Source: an uncultured Clostridia bacterium (lineage in GTDB: Bacteria; Bacillota; Clostridia; TANB77; CAG-508). From it: 64,000 bases of DNA. The notes beneath the pieces are model-generated. The model saw only the letters and a program-made list of their open reading frames with translations. It searched no databases and was not told the DNA's origin. How positions within the stretch are numbered: position 1 is the stretch's first letter; every line of letters starts with the position of its first letter. Below are positions 46,058 to 58,508 of this stretch, piece after piece. The stretch is from NCBI GenBank assembly GCA_944389125.1, contig CALXLF010000002.1, positions 62,001 to 126,000 of the forward strand, written 5' to 3'. A program made the translations under genes and the position numbers.

Positions 46058-47221
46058 TTGAAAAAAATTGGAATTTATATTCATATACCTTTTTGTAAAA
46101 GAAAATGTAAATATTGTGATTTTATTTCTTTTGAAAATCAAAAATGTGTTAAAGATTATATAGACAGATTATTATGGGATATTGATAATATTAAAGATGT
46201 TTTAATAAAAAATAATATTGGAGTTCTTCCAAATGATTTAGAAGTTGATACGATTTATTTTGGAGGAGGAACTCCTTCTTTAATTGATTCAAAATATATT
46301 TTAAATATATTAAGTAAGTTAAAGAAAAAGTTTAATATAGAGAGTGATGCAGAAATTACAATTGAAGTAAATCCAGGAACAGCAGATTTAGAAAAATTAA
46401 AAAGCTATTATGATTCAGGAATTAATAGGCTAAGTATAGGATGTCAAGAAACGCATGATAGAATTTTAAGGACTATAGGAAGAATACATACTTATAATGA
46501 TTTTTTAAAAACATATAAAACAGCAAGAAAAATAGGATTCAGAAATATAAATGTTGATTTAATGCTAGCTTTGCCTGGTCAAACGATAAATGATCTAAAA
46601 GAAAGTCTAAATTCTATAGTAAGTTTAAAACCAGAGCATATTTCTGTGTATTCTTTAATTTTAGAAGATGAAACACCTCTAAAAAAAGAGATAGAAGATG
46701 GAACTTTGGAACTTCCATCAGATGAAATTGAAAGACAAATGTATCATGAAACAAAAAGATTTTTAGAAAAAAATGATTATGTTCATTATGAAATATCAAA
46801 TTTTGCAAAAAATGGTTTTTATTCAAGGCATAATTTAAATTGTTGGAATCAACATGAGTATTTAGGATTTGGATTAGCTAGTCATTCTTATATAAATAAA
46901 ATAAGATTTTCAAATGAAAGTAATTTAAAAAAATATATTGAAAAAAATAGCGAACAATTGTATAATATAAATGTCTATATTCAGGAAATTCAAGACAAAC
47001 AAGACGAAATGAAAGAATTTGTTATGTTAGGATTTAGAAAATTAAATGGAGTTAATAAAAACGAATTTTATAAAAAATTTAATATAGAGATAAATCAAAT
47101 TTTTGAAAAAGAAATTGTAAAATTAAAATCTAAAAATTTAATTAAAGAAAATGATACAAATATAATGTTAACATTAAAAGGTCTAGATTTAGCAAATCTT
47201 GTTTTTGAGGAATTTGTATAA
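46058..47221 (+). CDS. hemW: HemW-like radical SAM heme chaperone
   Basis: A 387-residue radical SAM protein of the HemW/HemN family. Cluster motif CKRKCKYC follows GIYIHIPF; then DTIYFGGGTPSLI, ITIEVNPGT, NRLSIGCQE and DLMLALPGQT. The C-terminal HemN domain includes WNQHEYLGFGLASHSY. The motif ends in CDF rather than the CNF/CGC of true HemN, fitting HemW. TTG start with TAGGAG upstream. Last gene of the prmC-whiA group. Confidence 0.92.
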   Translation: MKKIGIYIHIPFCKRKCKYCDFISFENQKCVKDYIDRLLWDIDNIKDVLIKNNIGVLPNDLEVDTIYFGGGTPSLIDSKYILNILSKLKKKFNIESDAEITIEVNPGTADLEKLKSYYDSGINRLSIGCQETHDRILRTIGRIHTYNDFLKTYKTARKIGFRNINVDLMLALPGQTINDLKESLNSIVSLKPEHISVYSLILEDETPLKKEIEDGTLELPSDEIERQMYHETKRFLEKNDYVHYEISNFAKNGFYSRHNLNCWNQHEYLGFGLASHSYINKIRFSNESNLKKYIEKNSEQLYNINVYIQEIQDKQDEMKEFVMLGFRKLNGVNKNEFYKKFNIEINQIFEKEIVKLKSKNLIKENDTNIMLTLKGLDLANLVFEEFV

Positions 47222-47329
47222 AATAATAATTTTTTATAAATTTACTTGAAAAAATATTAAATTATCTATATGATAATATTAGGTTTTTAGTAATTATTAC
47301 ATAAGAAAAATAAATTTTGGAGGAAAATT

Positions 47330-48061
47330 ATGAGTCAAAAAGTTAGCCAAGCTCTAATTAAAGCTTTAAATGAAGAAACAAGTATTGAGACAACTATTTC
47401 AAAGGTGCAAGCTGCAATATTTGTTAAAAAAAGTGAAAAGATGATTCAAGAAAAAATAACATATTTATATAATTTATTAAATTTAGAATCTAGCCAATAT
47501 AAACAAAATTCAGAAAGTCAAAGAGAATTGGTTGAATCTATAATAAAAATATATAAAGATAAATTATATATTGTTTATGATGAATTATATTTGCAATATG
47601 TAAATATAGAAAATGAGATTGAAGATGCCAGGCTTAATCAAAAAGTGGCTTTGCTAAATTTCCAAAAGATTATAAATGATTCAGAAATAAATAAAAAAGA
47701 TTATAAATCTTTAAAAGAAAAATTGAAAAATAAAAATGAATTATATGATAAAATTATACGAAAATGTGAGGAACAATTTGCTACATGTATGACTAATTTT
47801 GAGGATCAGATTAATAATACATTTTTTATAGAAAATAATCTGATAGTTGTAGATGAAAATAGTATATTTTCAAAGATAAAGCATATGATTTCAAATTTAT
47901 TTAATGGAAAAAAATTATATAAAGAAGCTTTAGATAATTATAAAAAAGAAGTTGATAATATAAATACAGAGAAAATAATTAATGATTTTAGAAATCAAAC
48001 AATTGAATTTGTTACAGATATACTTGAAATAAAAGATATGAGTTTAGATAAAGCAGTATAA
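47330..48061 (+). CDS. Unidentified coiled-coil protein
   Basis: A 243-residue, mostly helical, charged protein starting MSQKVSQALIKALNEETS. Long heptad-like stretches (about 60-160) and a short amphipathic basic segment (SKIKHMISNLFNGKKLYKEAL, about 185-205) are seen. The latter recalls the basic helix in 42797. GGAGG precedes ATG and its own promoter may lie in the 47222-47320 gap. It is followed 35 bases later by a larger unidentified protein, with which it probably functions. Confidence 0.55.
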   Translation: MSQKVSQALIKALNEETSIETTISKVQAAIFVKKSEKMIQEKITYLYNLLNLESSQYKQNSESQRELVESIIKIYKDKLYIVYDELYLQYVNIENEIEDARLNQKVALLNFQKIINDSEINKKDYKSLKEKLKNKNELYDKIIRKCEEQFATCMTNFEDQINNTFFIENNLIVVDENSIFSKIKHMISNLFNGKKLYKEALDNYKKEVDNINTEKIINDFRNQTIEFVTDILEIKDMSLDKAV

Positions 48062-48096
48062 TTTAAAAAGATAATTAATATAGAAAGGATAGTATA

Positions 48097-50169
48097 ATGG
48101 GTAAAGAAAATAAAAAGAAAGGTAAGGGAGTAGAATTTATCAAATATGAAACTGTAAAAAAATTTTTGGAAGATAATAATGTATCTTTAAGTAGTTTAGG
48201 TGGAGAAAAAGAACAATCTGAATATATTACTAAATTATCTGATGCTTTATTAGAATATAGAAGAGCTAAAAGTTCAAAAAATGTTTCAATAGAAGAAAAA
48301 GCTGAAAATATTTCAAGAAGTATAGGAAATGTTGGGGCCATTATTCAAGAAGGAAATATTCCAAAAAATATTGCTGATAAGTTAATAAAAAATTTTATTC
48401 CATTTCAGATACCAACAAAAGAGGAAAGTGAAACAATTAAAAAATTACAGGAGCAGATAAAAGAAAGGAATGCAATAATTGAAGCTCTTAAAAAAGAAAA
48501 TGAGGAGTTAAAAAGAAAACAAAAAGAAGTTTCACAAGATCAATCAATAGATCAAGAAGAACAACCAAAATCTGCAGAATCAGAAGAAAAAGAGATAACT
48601 GATGTAGATTATACTATTGTAGATGAACCAAAAATAACTCAAGAATCTATAGATAGGTATGATGGTAAAATCCCTGATATGATAGAAATTGAAGGTGAGA
48701 AAGTTGGTTCAAGAGATGAAACTGCTTCTGAAATCTTTAAGGATATGTTAGATAAACATAAAGAATTACGTGATCAAAAAAAAGCATTAAAAAAATCTAA
48801 CCCTTCAATTAGAACAGGAAAAACTATAGGAAAAGGAGTAGTAGATATATTAAGTTGGTCTCGAGATGTATTAGTATGCGATATAATAAGTGGAGGAGTT
48901 GCTAATCTGGACCATGATATTATGTTAGGAGGAGCTTTTATTGCTCTTACTGGAGTTGCAGTTACTGGATATGTTGCAGGTAGACTTACTGGTAAAGCTA
49001 TAAAAGGAGTGGCTAAATTAGGTGCAAAAGCTATAAAAGGTGCTGTAACTTTAACTGGTAAAGCTGGAAAAGCAATATTTAAAGCATCAAAAGGTACTGC
49101 ACAAAAATGTAAGAAAAAAGCCGATAAAATTAGAGAAGAAAAAAGAAAAAATAGAATTGCAAGAACAGGTGATGCATTAAAAGAAGCAGATGAGGCTACT
49201 TTACAAATTTTAGATTATTCAAAAAGAAGATTAAGAGTAAATGAAATTTGGGAAGAAGAATATGAAGACTATGATTTTTCGGATGATCAATTACAATATA
49301 TATCAGATATTAGAGATGATTCAAAAAGGGAAGAAACAGAAGATAAAATAATTCAAGAAAATGAAGAGTTATTAGTTGAAGCTAAAAAAATGATTAGAGA
49401 ATTAAGCTTAATTGGAATAACAAAAGATTTTCAGGAAAAGCTTGGAATAAAAGATCCTGAAGAAGTTAAAGATTTTATTGATAGTATAGAAATAGATGAA
49501 AACGGAGATTTAGTTATTGGTTCTGATTCTGGTATTACAATAGAAGATATAGAGTCTGCTGGACTTTATGATAAATTAAAAAATGTAGTTGAGTTACCTG
49601 GATTAAATGAAATTTCTTTTGAAGATATTAGAAATATTGTAGGTTATGTAGAATCAAGCTATGATTTAGATGAAATAGTTCAAAACACAGGAATGGATGA
49701 AAATATTGTTAAATATATTAAGGTAATTAATGAAAATATAAGTGAAAGCAGAGCTAATGGAGAAGAAATTTCATTAGATTCATTAGATATTGATTTACAA
49801 ACGATTTTAAATAATAATTATATTTTAGAAGAAGCATATAGTAGAGATTTAGTGGATATTTCTAAAGATTTAAGAAAACAAGTTGAAGCTATAAGTATAG
49901 AATTTGAAGGGTTAAGAGATGGAAAACAAAGTAAGGATGATCATAGAAGAGAAACTTTAAGAAAAATAGCTGAAGCTAAAGTAAAAGATCTTAAAAATGC
50001 TGGAATTATAGAAGTAATACAAGATGGTGATAGAAAACAAGTAAATATCTTGGGTCAAGCCAAAGATGCTTTAAGCCAAGATTTAGCTCAAGATATAGAA
50101 CATACTGCTGATATAAAAAGAGGCAAGATAACTTATCAGCAAGATAATGAAGAACATGATGAAAAATAA
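48097..50169 (+). CDS. Unidentified 690-residue protein with glycine-rich hydrophobic centre
   Basis: The N-terminal 230 residues are charged with a coiled coil (KKLQEQIKERNAIIEALKKENEELKRK inside 110-150, broken here by spacing). The centre (about 245-345) has a hydrophobic segment (LGGAFIALTGVAVTGYVAG) and then a lysine/glycine/alanine repeat (GKAIKGVAKLGAKAIKGAV), like pore-forming or lipid-inserting helices. The rest is acidic and helical. No enzyme motif is visible. Between 47330 and 50196 it seems part of a three-gene unit. Confidence 0.55.
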   Translation: MGKENKKKGKGVEFIKYETVKKFLEDNNVSLSSLGGEKEQSEYITKLSDALLEYRRAKSSKNVSIEEKAENISRSIGNVGAIIQEGNIPKNIADKLIKNFIPFQIPTKEESETIKKLQEQIKERNAIIEALKKENEELKRKQKEVSQDQSIDQEEQPKSAESEEKEITDVDYTIVDEPKITQESIDRYDGKIPDMIEIEGEKVGSRDETASEIFKDMLDKHKELRDQKKALKKSNPSIRTGKTIGKGVVDILSWSRDVLVCDIISGGVANLDHDIMLGGAFIALTGVAVTGYVAGRLTGKAIKGVAKLGAKAIKGAVTLTGKAGKAIFKASKGTAQKCKKKADKIREEKRKNRIARTGDALKEADEATLQILDYSKRRLRVNEIWEEEYEDYDFSDDQLQYISDIRDDSKREETEDKIIQENEELLVEAKKMIRELSLIGITKDFQEKLGIKDPEEVKDFIDSIEIDENGDLVIGSDSGITIEDIESAGLYDKLKNVVELPGLNEISFEDIRNIVGYVESSYDLDEIVQNTGMDENIVKYIKVINENISESRANGEEISLDSLDIDLQTILNNNYILEEAYSRDLVDISKDLRKQVEAISIEFEGLRDGKQSKDDHRRETLRKIAEAKVKDLKNAGIIEVIQDGDRKQVNILGQAKDALSQDLAQDIEHTADIKRGKITYQQDNEEHDEK

Positions 50170-50195
50170 TTCTAAAGAGAAAGAGGAATTAGAAA

Positions 50196-50348
50196 ATGAA
50201 AAATGAAAAATTTGGTAGTATAATGTTTGATGGAAAAATGATTGATTTAGATAGAGCAGATATTAATGAGCTAAAAAAAGTAGAAACAAAACTTAAAGAA
50301 AAAGAAAATAATTTAAAAGACAAAGTAGTTACAATTTTTAAGCAATAA
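50196..50348 (+). CDS. 50-residue small protein
   Basis: ATG after GAGGAATTAG, 26 bases after the preceding stop. The product starts MKNEKFGSIMFDGKMIDLD and ends in a lysine-rich helix (ELKKVETKLKEKENNLKDKV). It is shorter than usual gene-finder limits. No family recognised; position suggests it belongs with 47330 and 48097. Confidence 0.55.
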   Translation: MKNEKFGSIMFDGKMIDLDRADINELKKVETKLKEKENNLKDKVVTIFKQ

Positions 50349-50414
50349 TTTATTTTAACTTAAAATAAATATATAAAAAACTTTAAAAATATACCAAAAA
50401 ATTTATAAAAACTA

Positions 50415-50441
50415 TTGACAAAGTAGAGAAAAAGTTATAAG
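50415..50441 (+). promoter_or_regulatory. Promoter of the hrcA operon
   Basis: TTGACA (50415-50420) with TATAAG at 50436-50441 (spacer 15) or TAAGAT at 50438 (spacer 17). It directly precedes the CIRCE operator, the usual arrangement. Confidence 0.7.
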
Positions 50442-50444
50442 ATA

Positions 50445-50471
50445 TTAGCAGTCCTAAAGTGGGACTGCTAA
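50445..50471 (+). promoter_or_regulatory. CIRCE operator (HrcA binding site), variant half-sites
   Basis: TTAGCAGTC, nine bases, GACTGCTAA: a perfect 9-9-9 inverted repeat. The consensus is TTAGCACTC-N9-GAGTGCTAA; here both half-sites carry the same C-to-G change (C7), so symmetry is kept. It lies between the promoter and hrcA. Confidence 0.93.
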
Positions 50472-50641
50472 AAAATTGCTTGTTAATATAAAAAATAATT
50501 AAAACATTTAATTAACAAATAGTTTTAGCAAAAATATAGTGTTATGAATAAAATTAATGATTGATTATTTACTTTAATAATAAATTTAATAAAATGTGGC
50601 AATATAAAAAAGCAAATAATTTCATAGAAAACGAGGAGAAA

Positions 50642-51671
50642 ATGGAATTAGATGAAAGAAAAAAGAAAATTTTACAGGCTATAGTAGAAGGCTATGTACA
50701 AGGAGCTGAACCTATAAGTTCTAATGAACTTACAGAAGAACTTCGGATGTAGTAGTGCTACTATTAGAAATGAAATGGCTGAGCTTGAAAAAATCGGCTT
50801 TTTGGAGAAAACTCATACTTCAAGTGGTCGTATTCCTTCAACACAAGGTTATAGATATTATGTTGATGAGCTTTTAAGAGAAGATGATTTAACAAAACGT
50901 GAGATGGAATATATAAAGAATAAGTTAGAAAAGAAAGTAAATGATTTAGAAGAGCTTACAAAAATTGCTACAACAACTCTTTCTGAAATAACTCATTATA
51001 CAACAATTGCTATTGGACCAAATGTAAAAGAACATACTATTGTTGATATAAAATTTGTTCTTTTAGGAAGTAGAGTTTTGATGGCTGTTATATTAACAGA
51101 TTCAGGTATTATAAGAGAATCTGTTATTAAATTTGATGAAGATATTTCACAATCTCAAATTGATGATTTAACAGTTTTATTTAAAAATAAAATGATAGGA
51201 AAATCATTAAATGATTTAAAAATGCCGCTTGAAGAATTAATAACAAGTGAAATGACAAATGGTATAGATATTATAAAGAAGATAGTCAAAGAAATTAATA
51301 AATTATTAGAAGAAACAAGTGATGTTCATATTGAAGGTGCTGGTAATATAGTTGATTTACCAGAATTTAAAAAAGTTGATTTAACAAAAGAATTTTTAAA
51401 TGTTTTAGATTCAAAAGATTTAGTTTCAGAAATAATGACTTCTGGAATGGATGATAATCTTGGAAATATAAGAGTTTATGTTGGTGCAGAATCTGAAAAA
51501 GAAGAATTAAAAAATTTTAGTATTATAACATTTGATCACTTATTAGAGAATAAAGATATAGGAACAATAGGAATCATAGGTCCAAAAAGAATGGATTATT
51601 CTAAAGTTATTTCTGTTATGAAATATATAAGTAAAAAAATTAATGATGATTATAAAAAAGGAAAGATATAA
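50642..51671 (+). CDS. hrcA: Heat-inducible transcription repressor HrcA, one CGG +1 shift
   Basis: Represses the dnaK operon via CIRCE. Start ATG 50642 follows ACGAGGAG. N-terminal winged helix: RKKKILQAIVEGYVQGAEPISSNELTEEL, then CGG 50744-50746, then after skipping C, GCSSATIRNEMAELEKIGFLEK, which is the recognition helix. Later part: HTSSGRIPSTQGYRYYVDELL and the GAF-like domain, ending GTIGIIGPKRMDYSKVISVMKY. Total 342 residues, normal. The shift falls within the DNA-binding domain, so an unshifted product of about 36 residues would be inert. Confidence 0.95.
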
Positions 51672-51693
51672 ATAAAGGAGGGCTATAAAGCTA

Positions 51694-52275
51694 ATGGATG
51701 AAAAGAAACCTGAAGAAGAATTAAAAAAAGAAAATGTTAATGAAAATGAAAAAGTTAACGAAAAAGCCAATGAAAAATCAGAAAAAAAAGTTGAAGAAAC
51801 AGAAATAAAAAAAGAAGAGCCTAAAAAAGATGATTCAAAAAAAGATTCAAAATTGGCTAAAGAATTGGAAGATTTAAATGATAGATATAAAAGACTTTTT
51901 GCAGAATTTGAAAATTATAAGAAAAGAACTCAAAAAGAAAGTGTTAATAAATATGCAGAGATAACAGGAGATGTTGTAAGTAAAGTTTTACCTGTTTTAG
52001 ATAATTTAGAGAAAGCTGCAGAAGTAAAGACAGACGATAAAAATTATCAAGATGGCATAAAATTAGTTGTAAAACAATTCTCAGAAGTTTTATCAAAGCT
52101 TGGAATGAGTGAGATTGAAGCTGTTGGGCAAAGATTTGATCCAAGTCTTCATGAAGCTGTTAGTCATATAGAAGATCCTGATAAAGGAGAACAAGAAATT
52201 GTTGAAGAATACAGAAAAGGATATAAGATAGGTGATAAAGTTATAAGACATTCAATGGTTATAGTTGCAAATTAA
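51694..52275 (+). CDS. grpE: Nucleotide exchange factor GrpE
   Basis: DnaK co-chaperone, 193 residues. A lysine/glutamate-rich N-terminal tail (1-55) precedes the coiled coil (LEDLNDRYKRLFAEFENYKKRT) and the beta domain with GMSEIEAVGQRFDPSLHEAVSHIED and GYKIGDKVIRHSMVIVAN. AAAGGAGGG ahead of ATG; 22 bases after hrcA. Cotranscribed under CIRCE. Confidence 0.96.
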   Translation: MDEKKPEEELKKENVNENEKVNEKANEKSEKKVEETEIKKEEPKKDDSKKDSKLAKELEDLNDRYKRLFAEFENYKKRTQKESVNKYAEITGDVVSKVLPVLDNLEKAAEVKTDDKNYQDGIKLVVKQFSEVLSKLGMSEIEAVGQRFDPSLHEAVSHIEDPDKGEQEIVEEYRKGYKIGDKVIRHSMVIVAN

Positions 52276-52350
52276 TTTATATGAAAAAGTTATGTTTTTG
52301 ATATAAATTGTAATATATAAATTTTACAAAAGATGACCTTAAATAGATAA

Positions 52351-54297
<1,947 letters not shown>

Positions 54298-54318
54298 ATA
54301 TAACTGGAGGTTAAATTA

Positions 54319-55458
54319 ATGGCACAAAAACGCGATTATTACGAAGTTTTAGGGGTGGCTAAAAATGCAACAGATGACGAGATAAAAAAAGCATATAGAA
54401 AATTAGCCAAAAAATATCATCCTGATGCAAATCCAGATAATAAAGAAGAAGCTGAGAAAAAGTTTAAAGAAGTAAATGAAGCGTATGAAACCTTATCTGA
54501 TAAACAAAAAAGACAAATGTATGATCAGTTTGGTTTTAATGGGCCAGATTTTACCGGAAATCAAGGAGGCGGGAGCTATTATTATAGCTCCGGCTTTGAT
54601 GGATTTGGAGATTTTGGTGATTTAGGAGATATTTTTTCATCTTTCTTTGGTGGATCAAGTAGAAACCGTTCAAGATCAAGGAGTAGTGCTGTAAAAGGAA
54701 ATGATTTAAGAGTAGTTACTGAAATAACTTTTGAGGAATCTTATTTAGGAACTGAGAAAGAAGTAACTATAACTAGAAATGAAACCTGCCCATCTTGTAA
54801 AGGAACAGGAAGTAGCAAAGGAACGAAACCAGAAACTTGTCCGGTATGTAAAGGAACAGGTACTGTGAGACAAGTAGCCCAAACTCCTTTTGGACAAATG
54901 CAGACACAAAGAACTTGTAACAATTGTGGTGGAACAGGAAAAGTTATAAATAATCCTTGTACAGAATGTAGAGGAAAAGGAACTGTTAGAAAAGTTGCTA
55001 GAATTAAAGTAAAACTTCCAGAAGGAATTGATGATGGTCAAACTGTTGTATTAAAAGGCGAAGGTGAAGCTGGAAAAAACGGAGGACCAAATGGAGATTT
55101 ATACATAGTAGTTAAAGTAAAAAAACACAAATTATATTCAAGAAAAGCAGAACATGTACTTTGTGAAATTCCAATTACATTCACAACTGCAGCACTTGGT
55201 GGAGAAGTTGAAGTTCCGATGGTAGATGGAACTAAAGAAAGATATAGAATTCCAGAAGGAACTGCAACAAATACAAAATTTGTAATTAAAAATAAAGGAT
55301 TTAAAAATATAAATGGCGGTTGGAGAGGTGACTTTGTATTTACAGTAGTAGTACAGGTTCCAAAAAGATTGACCTCAGAACAAAGAGATTTATTAGTTCA
55401 ATTGGCTAAAACTATGAATGAACAGCCACCTTTAAAAAGAAAGGGAATTTTCGGGTAA
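54319..55458 (+). CDS. dnaJ: Chaperone DnaJ (Hsp40)
   Basis: A 379-residue type I J-protein. J domain 1-70 with [10 protein letters not shown], a Gly/Phe-Ser region ([20 protein letters not shown]), four zinc repeats ([32 protein letters not shown], about 155-215) and the substrate domains. Stimulates DnaK. 21 bases after dnaK; the operon ends at the terminator beyond. Confidence 0.98.
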   Translation: MAQKRDYYEVLGVAKNATDDEIKKAYRKLAKKYHPDANPDNKEEAEKKFKEVNEAYETLSDKQKRQMYDQFGFNGPDFTGNQGGGSYYYSSGFDGFGDFGDLGDIFSSFFGGSSRNRSRSRSSAVKGNDLRVVTEITFEESYLGTEKEVTITRNETCPSCKGTGSSKGTKPETCPVCKGTGTVRQVAQTPFGQMQTQRTCNNCGGTGKVINNPCTECRGKGTVRKVARIKVKLPEGIDDGQTVVLKGEGEAGKNGGPNGDLYIVVKVKKHKLYSRKAEHVLCEIPITFTTAALGGEVEVPMVDGTKERYRIPEGTATNTKFVIKNKGFKNINGGWRGDFVFTVVVQVPKRLTSEQRDLLVQLAKTMNEQPPLKRKGIFG

Positions 55459-55499
55459 ATTTTATAATTTATCTTGAATTTAAATATTATATTTGATAA

Positions 55500-55552
55500 A
55501 ATAAAGCAAACAAATTTTTAATTTAAGTTTATTTGCTTTATTTGTTTTTTTA
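55500..55552 (+). terminator. Terminator of the heat-shock operon
   Basis: AATAAAGCAAA pairs with ATTTGCTTTATT across a 20-base AT loop, followed by a T7 run. It lies within 17 bases of the recD2 start. Confidence 0.8.
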
Positions 55553-55568
55553 AGAAGAGGTAAAAAAA

Positions 55569-57790
55569 GTGGAAATTACTGGACAGTTAACTAATATAAT
55601 ATATCAAAATGATGCTAATTCATATACAGTAGCTGAATTTGAACCAGAAAATTTAAAAGATGAAATAACAGTTGTAGGGTATCTTCCTTTTGTTGAAGAG
55701 GGAGATACTCTTAAAGTTATTGGAAAAATGGTTGTTCATCAAGAATATGGAGAACAATTTAAGATAGATACTTTTGAAAAGCTTATTCCAAAAGATAGCA
55801 AATCATTAGAAAAATATTTAGCAAGTGGAACTATAAAAGGAATAGGACCCGCTACAGCAAAAAAAATTGTAAAAAAATTTGGTGAAGATACTTTAAATAT
55901 TTTTAAATTTGAACCAGAAAGATTAGCAGAAGTAAAAGGTATTACACCGGATAGAGCAATTGAAATTGCAGATGAATTTAATGAAAAGTGGGATTTATGG
56001 CAGATTGTAGGAGCTTTAGAAAAATTTGGAGTAAGTCCTACAAATAGTAAAAAAGTTTTTGATACTCTTCGGAAAAGATGCTGTTCAAAAGATAGATGAG
56101 AATCCTTATGTTTTAGTAGATATTGTTTATGGTATAGATTTTAATAAAATAGATAAAATAGCATTAGAAATTGGAATTCCAAAAGATAATGATTTTAGGA
56201 TAAAAAGTGGAATCAAATATGCATTACTTACAGCATCTTATAATGGAAATACATGTGTATTAAAAGAAAATTTAATTACATATTTAACCCAGGTTTTAGA
56301 TGTTGGAAGAGAAGAAGTGGAAAATAATCTTATAAATTTAAAAGTTGAAGATGAGATTGTAATTGAAAAAAGAGATGATGATATAGAATGGGTTTATTTA
56401 TATCCATTTTATAAATTGGAGACAAATATTTTAGATAAATTAATTAAATTAAATAATTTCAAAAATCTTAAATATATTAAAAATTTTAAAAGAGATTTAA
56501 AAATTCAAGAAGAAAAATTAGATATTATTTTATCAGAAAAACAATTTGAAGCATTAGAACAGATAAATGACAATAATGTTTGTATTATAACTGGAGGGCC
56601 TGGTACAGGTAAAACTACAATAATAAAATGTTTAGTTGAAATTTATAAGGCAAATGGAAAAAAAGTGGTGCTTTGTGCACCAACAGGAAGAGCTGCCAAA
56701 AGAATGACAGAAACAACAGGAGAAGAGGCAAAAACTATACATAGACTTTTAGAGATTGGTAAAATAGAAGATGATAAATTACATAATATTGATATTAATT
56801 TAACTCCAATTGATGGAGATGTAATTGTTATTGATGAAGCATCAATGGTAGATAGTTTTTTAATGAATTATATATTAAAAGGAATTTATTTAGGATCAAA
56901 ATTAGTTTTAGTAGGTGATAGTAATCAGCTTCCATCAGTTGGACCAGGATCAATATTAAAAGATTTAATAGATTCTGAAAAATTTGCTTATGTTTCATTA
57001 AATAAGATTTTTAGACAAGCTGCTAAAAGTAAAATAATAGTAAATTCTCATGATGTAAATAATGGAATTAGTTTTATAGGAAAAAAATATGATGAAGAAA
57101 AAGAAAATGATTTTTTTTATGTAAACGAAGCAGTTCAAGAGAAAATGTTAGCACAAGTTATTTCATTAAGTAAAGATAGATTAGCAAATTATGGAAATTT
57201 TAATTTTTATGATAATATTCAAGTTTTAACACCAACTAAAAAAGGAATGCTTGGAACTAAAGAATTAAATAATTATCTGCAAGAAGCTTTAAATCCTAAA
57301 TCAGAAGATAAAGCTGAAAAACAATATGGGAATATCATCTTTAGAGAGGGAGATAGAGTAATGCAGATAAAAAATAATTATGATATTCCATGGCAAAAAG
57401 AAAATAATGGTGAAATAGAATATGGTGCAGGAATTTTTAATGGTGAACTTGGTATTATAAAATCAATTGATAATTATGAAAAAATTTTGAAAGTTGAATT
57501 TGATGATCAAAAAACAGCTGATTATGCATTTTCAGAGTTAGATGAATTAGAGCTTGCATACAGTATAACAATTCATAAAGCTCAACGGAAGTGAGTTTGA
57601 TGTAGTAATTATGGTAGTTCCTTGGGTTTCTAAAAAACTTCTTACAAGAAATTTGTTATATACTGGTATGACAAGAGCAAAAAAAATGCTAATATTAATT
57701 GGTAGTAAAAATATAATTGAAGGTATGATAAATAATCAAGAAGTACAAAAAAGAAATACAGGACTTTTATATAAATTGATTAATTCATAA
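55569..57790 (+). CDS. recD2: RecD2-type ATP-dependent DNA helicase, two CGG +1 shifts
   Basis: Superfamily 1B helicase of 739 residues once both shifts are read. N-terminal OB-like domain, HhH (KGIGPATAKKIVKKFGEDT), Walker A ITGGPGTGKTTII, DEASMVDSFL, and the C-terminal motif VI region. Break 1: FDTL, CGG 56070-56072, then GKDAVQKIDENPYVL, matching the family. Break 2: SITIHKAQ, CGG 57586-57588, then GSEFDVVIMVVPW; the Gly in HKxQGSE is nearly invariant. GTG start after AAGAGG. Without shifts the protein would lose its ATPase. Confidence 0.95.
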
Positions 57791-57794
57791 ACCA

Positions 57795-57830
57795 AAATGG
57801 GACAAGGAAATGACTCTCTTGTCCCATTTT
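57795..57830 (+). repeat. REP-type hairpin after recD2
   Basis: AAATGGGACAAG and CTTGTCCCATTTTT pair around a short loop; it can act as the recD2 terminator and belongs to the transposase-linked repeat family (GGGACAAG..). Confidence 0.75.
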
Positions 57831-57853
57831 TTAAATCAAGCTTTAGGTACAAG

Positions 57854-57950
57854 GGTACAAGGGGACGGTTCTCCTGTCCCACTTTTTTTAATAAAATTTT
57901 TTATTAATTAACTTTTAAAAAGTGGGACAGGAGAACCGTCCCCTTGTACC
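57854..57950. repeat. 97-bp REP palindrome with perfect 34-bp arms
   Basis: Left arm 57854-57887 and right arm 57917-57950 are exact reverse complements over 34 bp; the arms carry the core GGGGACGGTTCTCCTGTCCC. The 29-base AT-rich spacer can itself pair. Same family as the repeats bracketing the transposase at 13966. Confidence 0.9.
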
Positions 57951-57961
57951 TCAGAAAAGAA

Positions 57962-57984
57962 AGGCAGGGACACAATCCCTGCCT
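57962..57984. terminator. GC-rich hairpin
   Basis: AGGCAGGGA, loop CACAA, TCCCTGCCT. Positioned after the REP palindrome and downstream of the convergent SASP gene; possible terminator for the latter. Confidence 0.55.
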
Positions 57985-58122
57985 CTATATGTATTTTATA
58001 AATACCTATAAAGCCATGAAAAATATCCCTGTCTTTAGTTAATTATTAATACAAAAATTTAAACAAAAATTCATACTAACAATTGTGTGTTTAAAGCTTT
58101 TTATTTTAGTTTTTTACTATAA
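57985..58122 (+). other. AT-rich spacer, nothing recognised
   Basis: No start codon with ribosome site, promoter or hairpin of note between the repeat and the SASP stop codon. Confidence 0.4.
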
Positions 58123-58332
58123 CTACTTGTTTAACATTGAGTTTTCAGCTTGTTCAACTAATTTTCTTACCATAGTTCCACCTATTTTACCAGCATCTCT
58201 TGAAGACATATTTCCATTATATCCGTTTTTTAAATCAACACCTACTTCAGCAGCTACTTCATATTTGAATTTATCTAAAGAATCTTTTGCTTCTGGAACA
58301 ACTTTTTTAGTTCTATTTGTACTACTTGCCAT
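58123..58332 (-). CDS. Small acid-soluble spore protein, alpha/beta type
   Basis: A 69-residue DNA-coating protein of the dormant spore. Start at MASSTNR is preferred: GGAGGTG stands eight bases ahead, whereas the longer in-frame upstream extension does not belong to the family. The GPR protease site region is KYEVAAEVGVDL and the second conserved block GYNGNMSSRDAGKIGGTMVRKLVEQAE. Expected to be expressed in the forespore from a sigma-G promoter, which I did not locate. Confidence 0.96.
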   Translation of the reverse strand: MASSTNRTKKVVPEAKDSLDKFKYEVAAEVGVDLKNGYNGNMSSRDAGKIGGTMVRKLVEQAENSMLNK

Positions 58333-58508
58333 TTTATTCACCTCCGAAAAGTTTAATTGAAAAAACATTTTTAAAATGTAATTTCAATATATATGATGTT
58401 CAACTAAAAAAATTTTAAACATGAAAATTTTGTAAAATTTTTATAAGTATCTTGTCAAAAATTGTTTTAATGATATAATAACGTACATAAATAAAAAAGG
58501 AGGAATAT

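Noticed and set aside
54741..55041. Minus-strand ORFs inside dnaJ
   Set aside because: Shadows of the zinc-repeat codons; no start signal.
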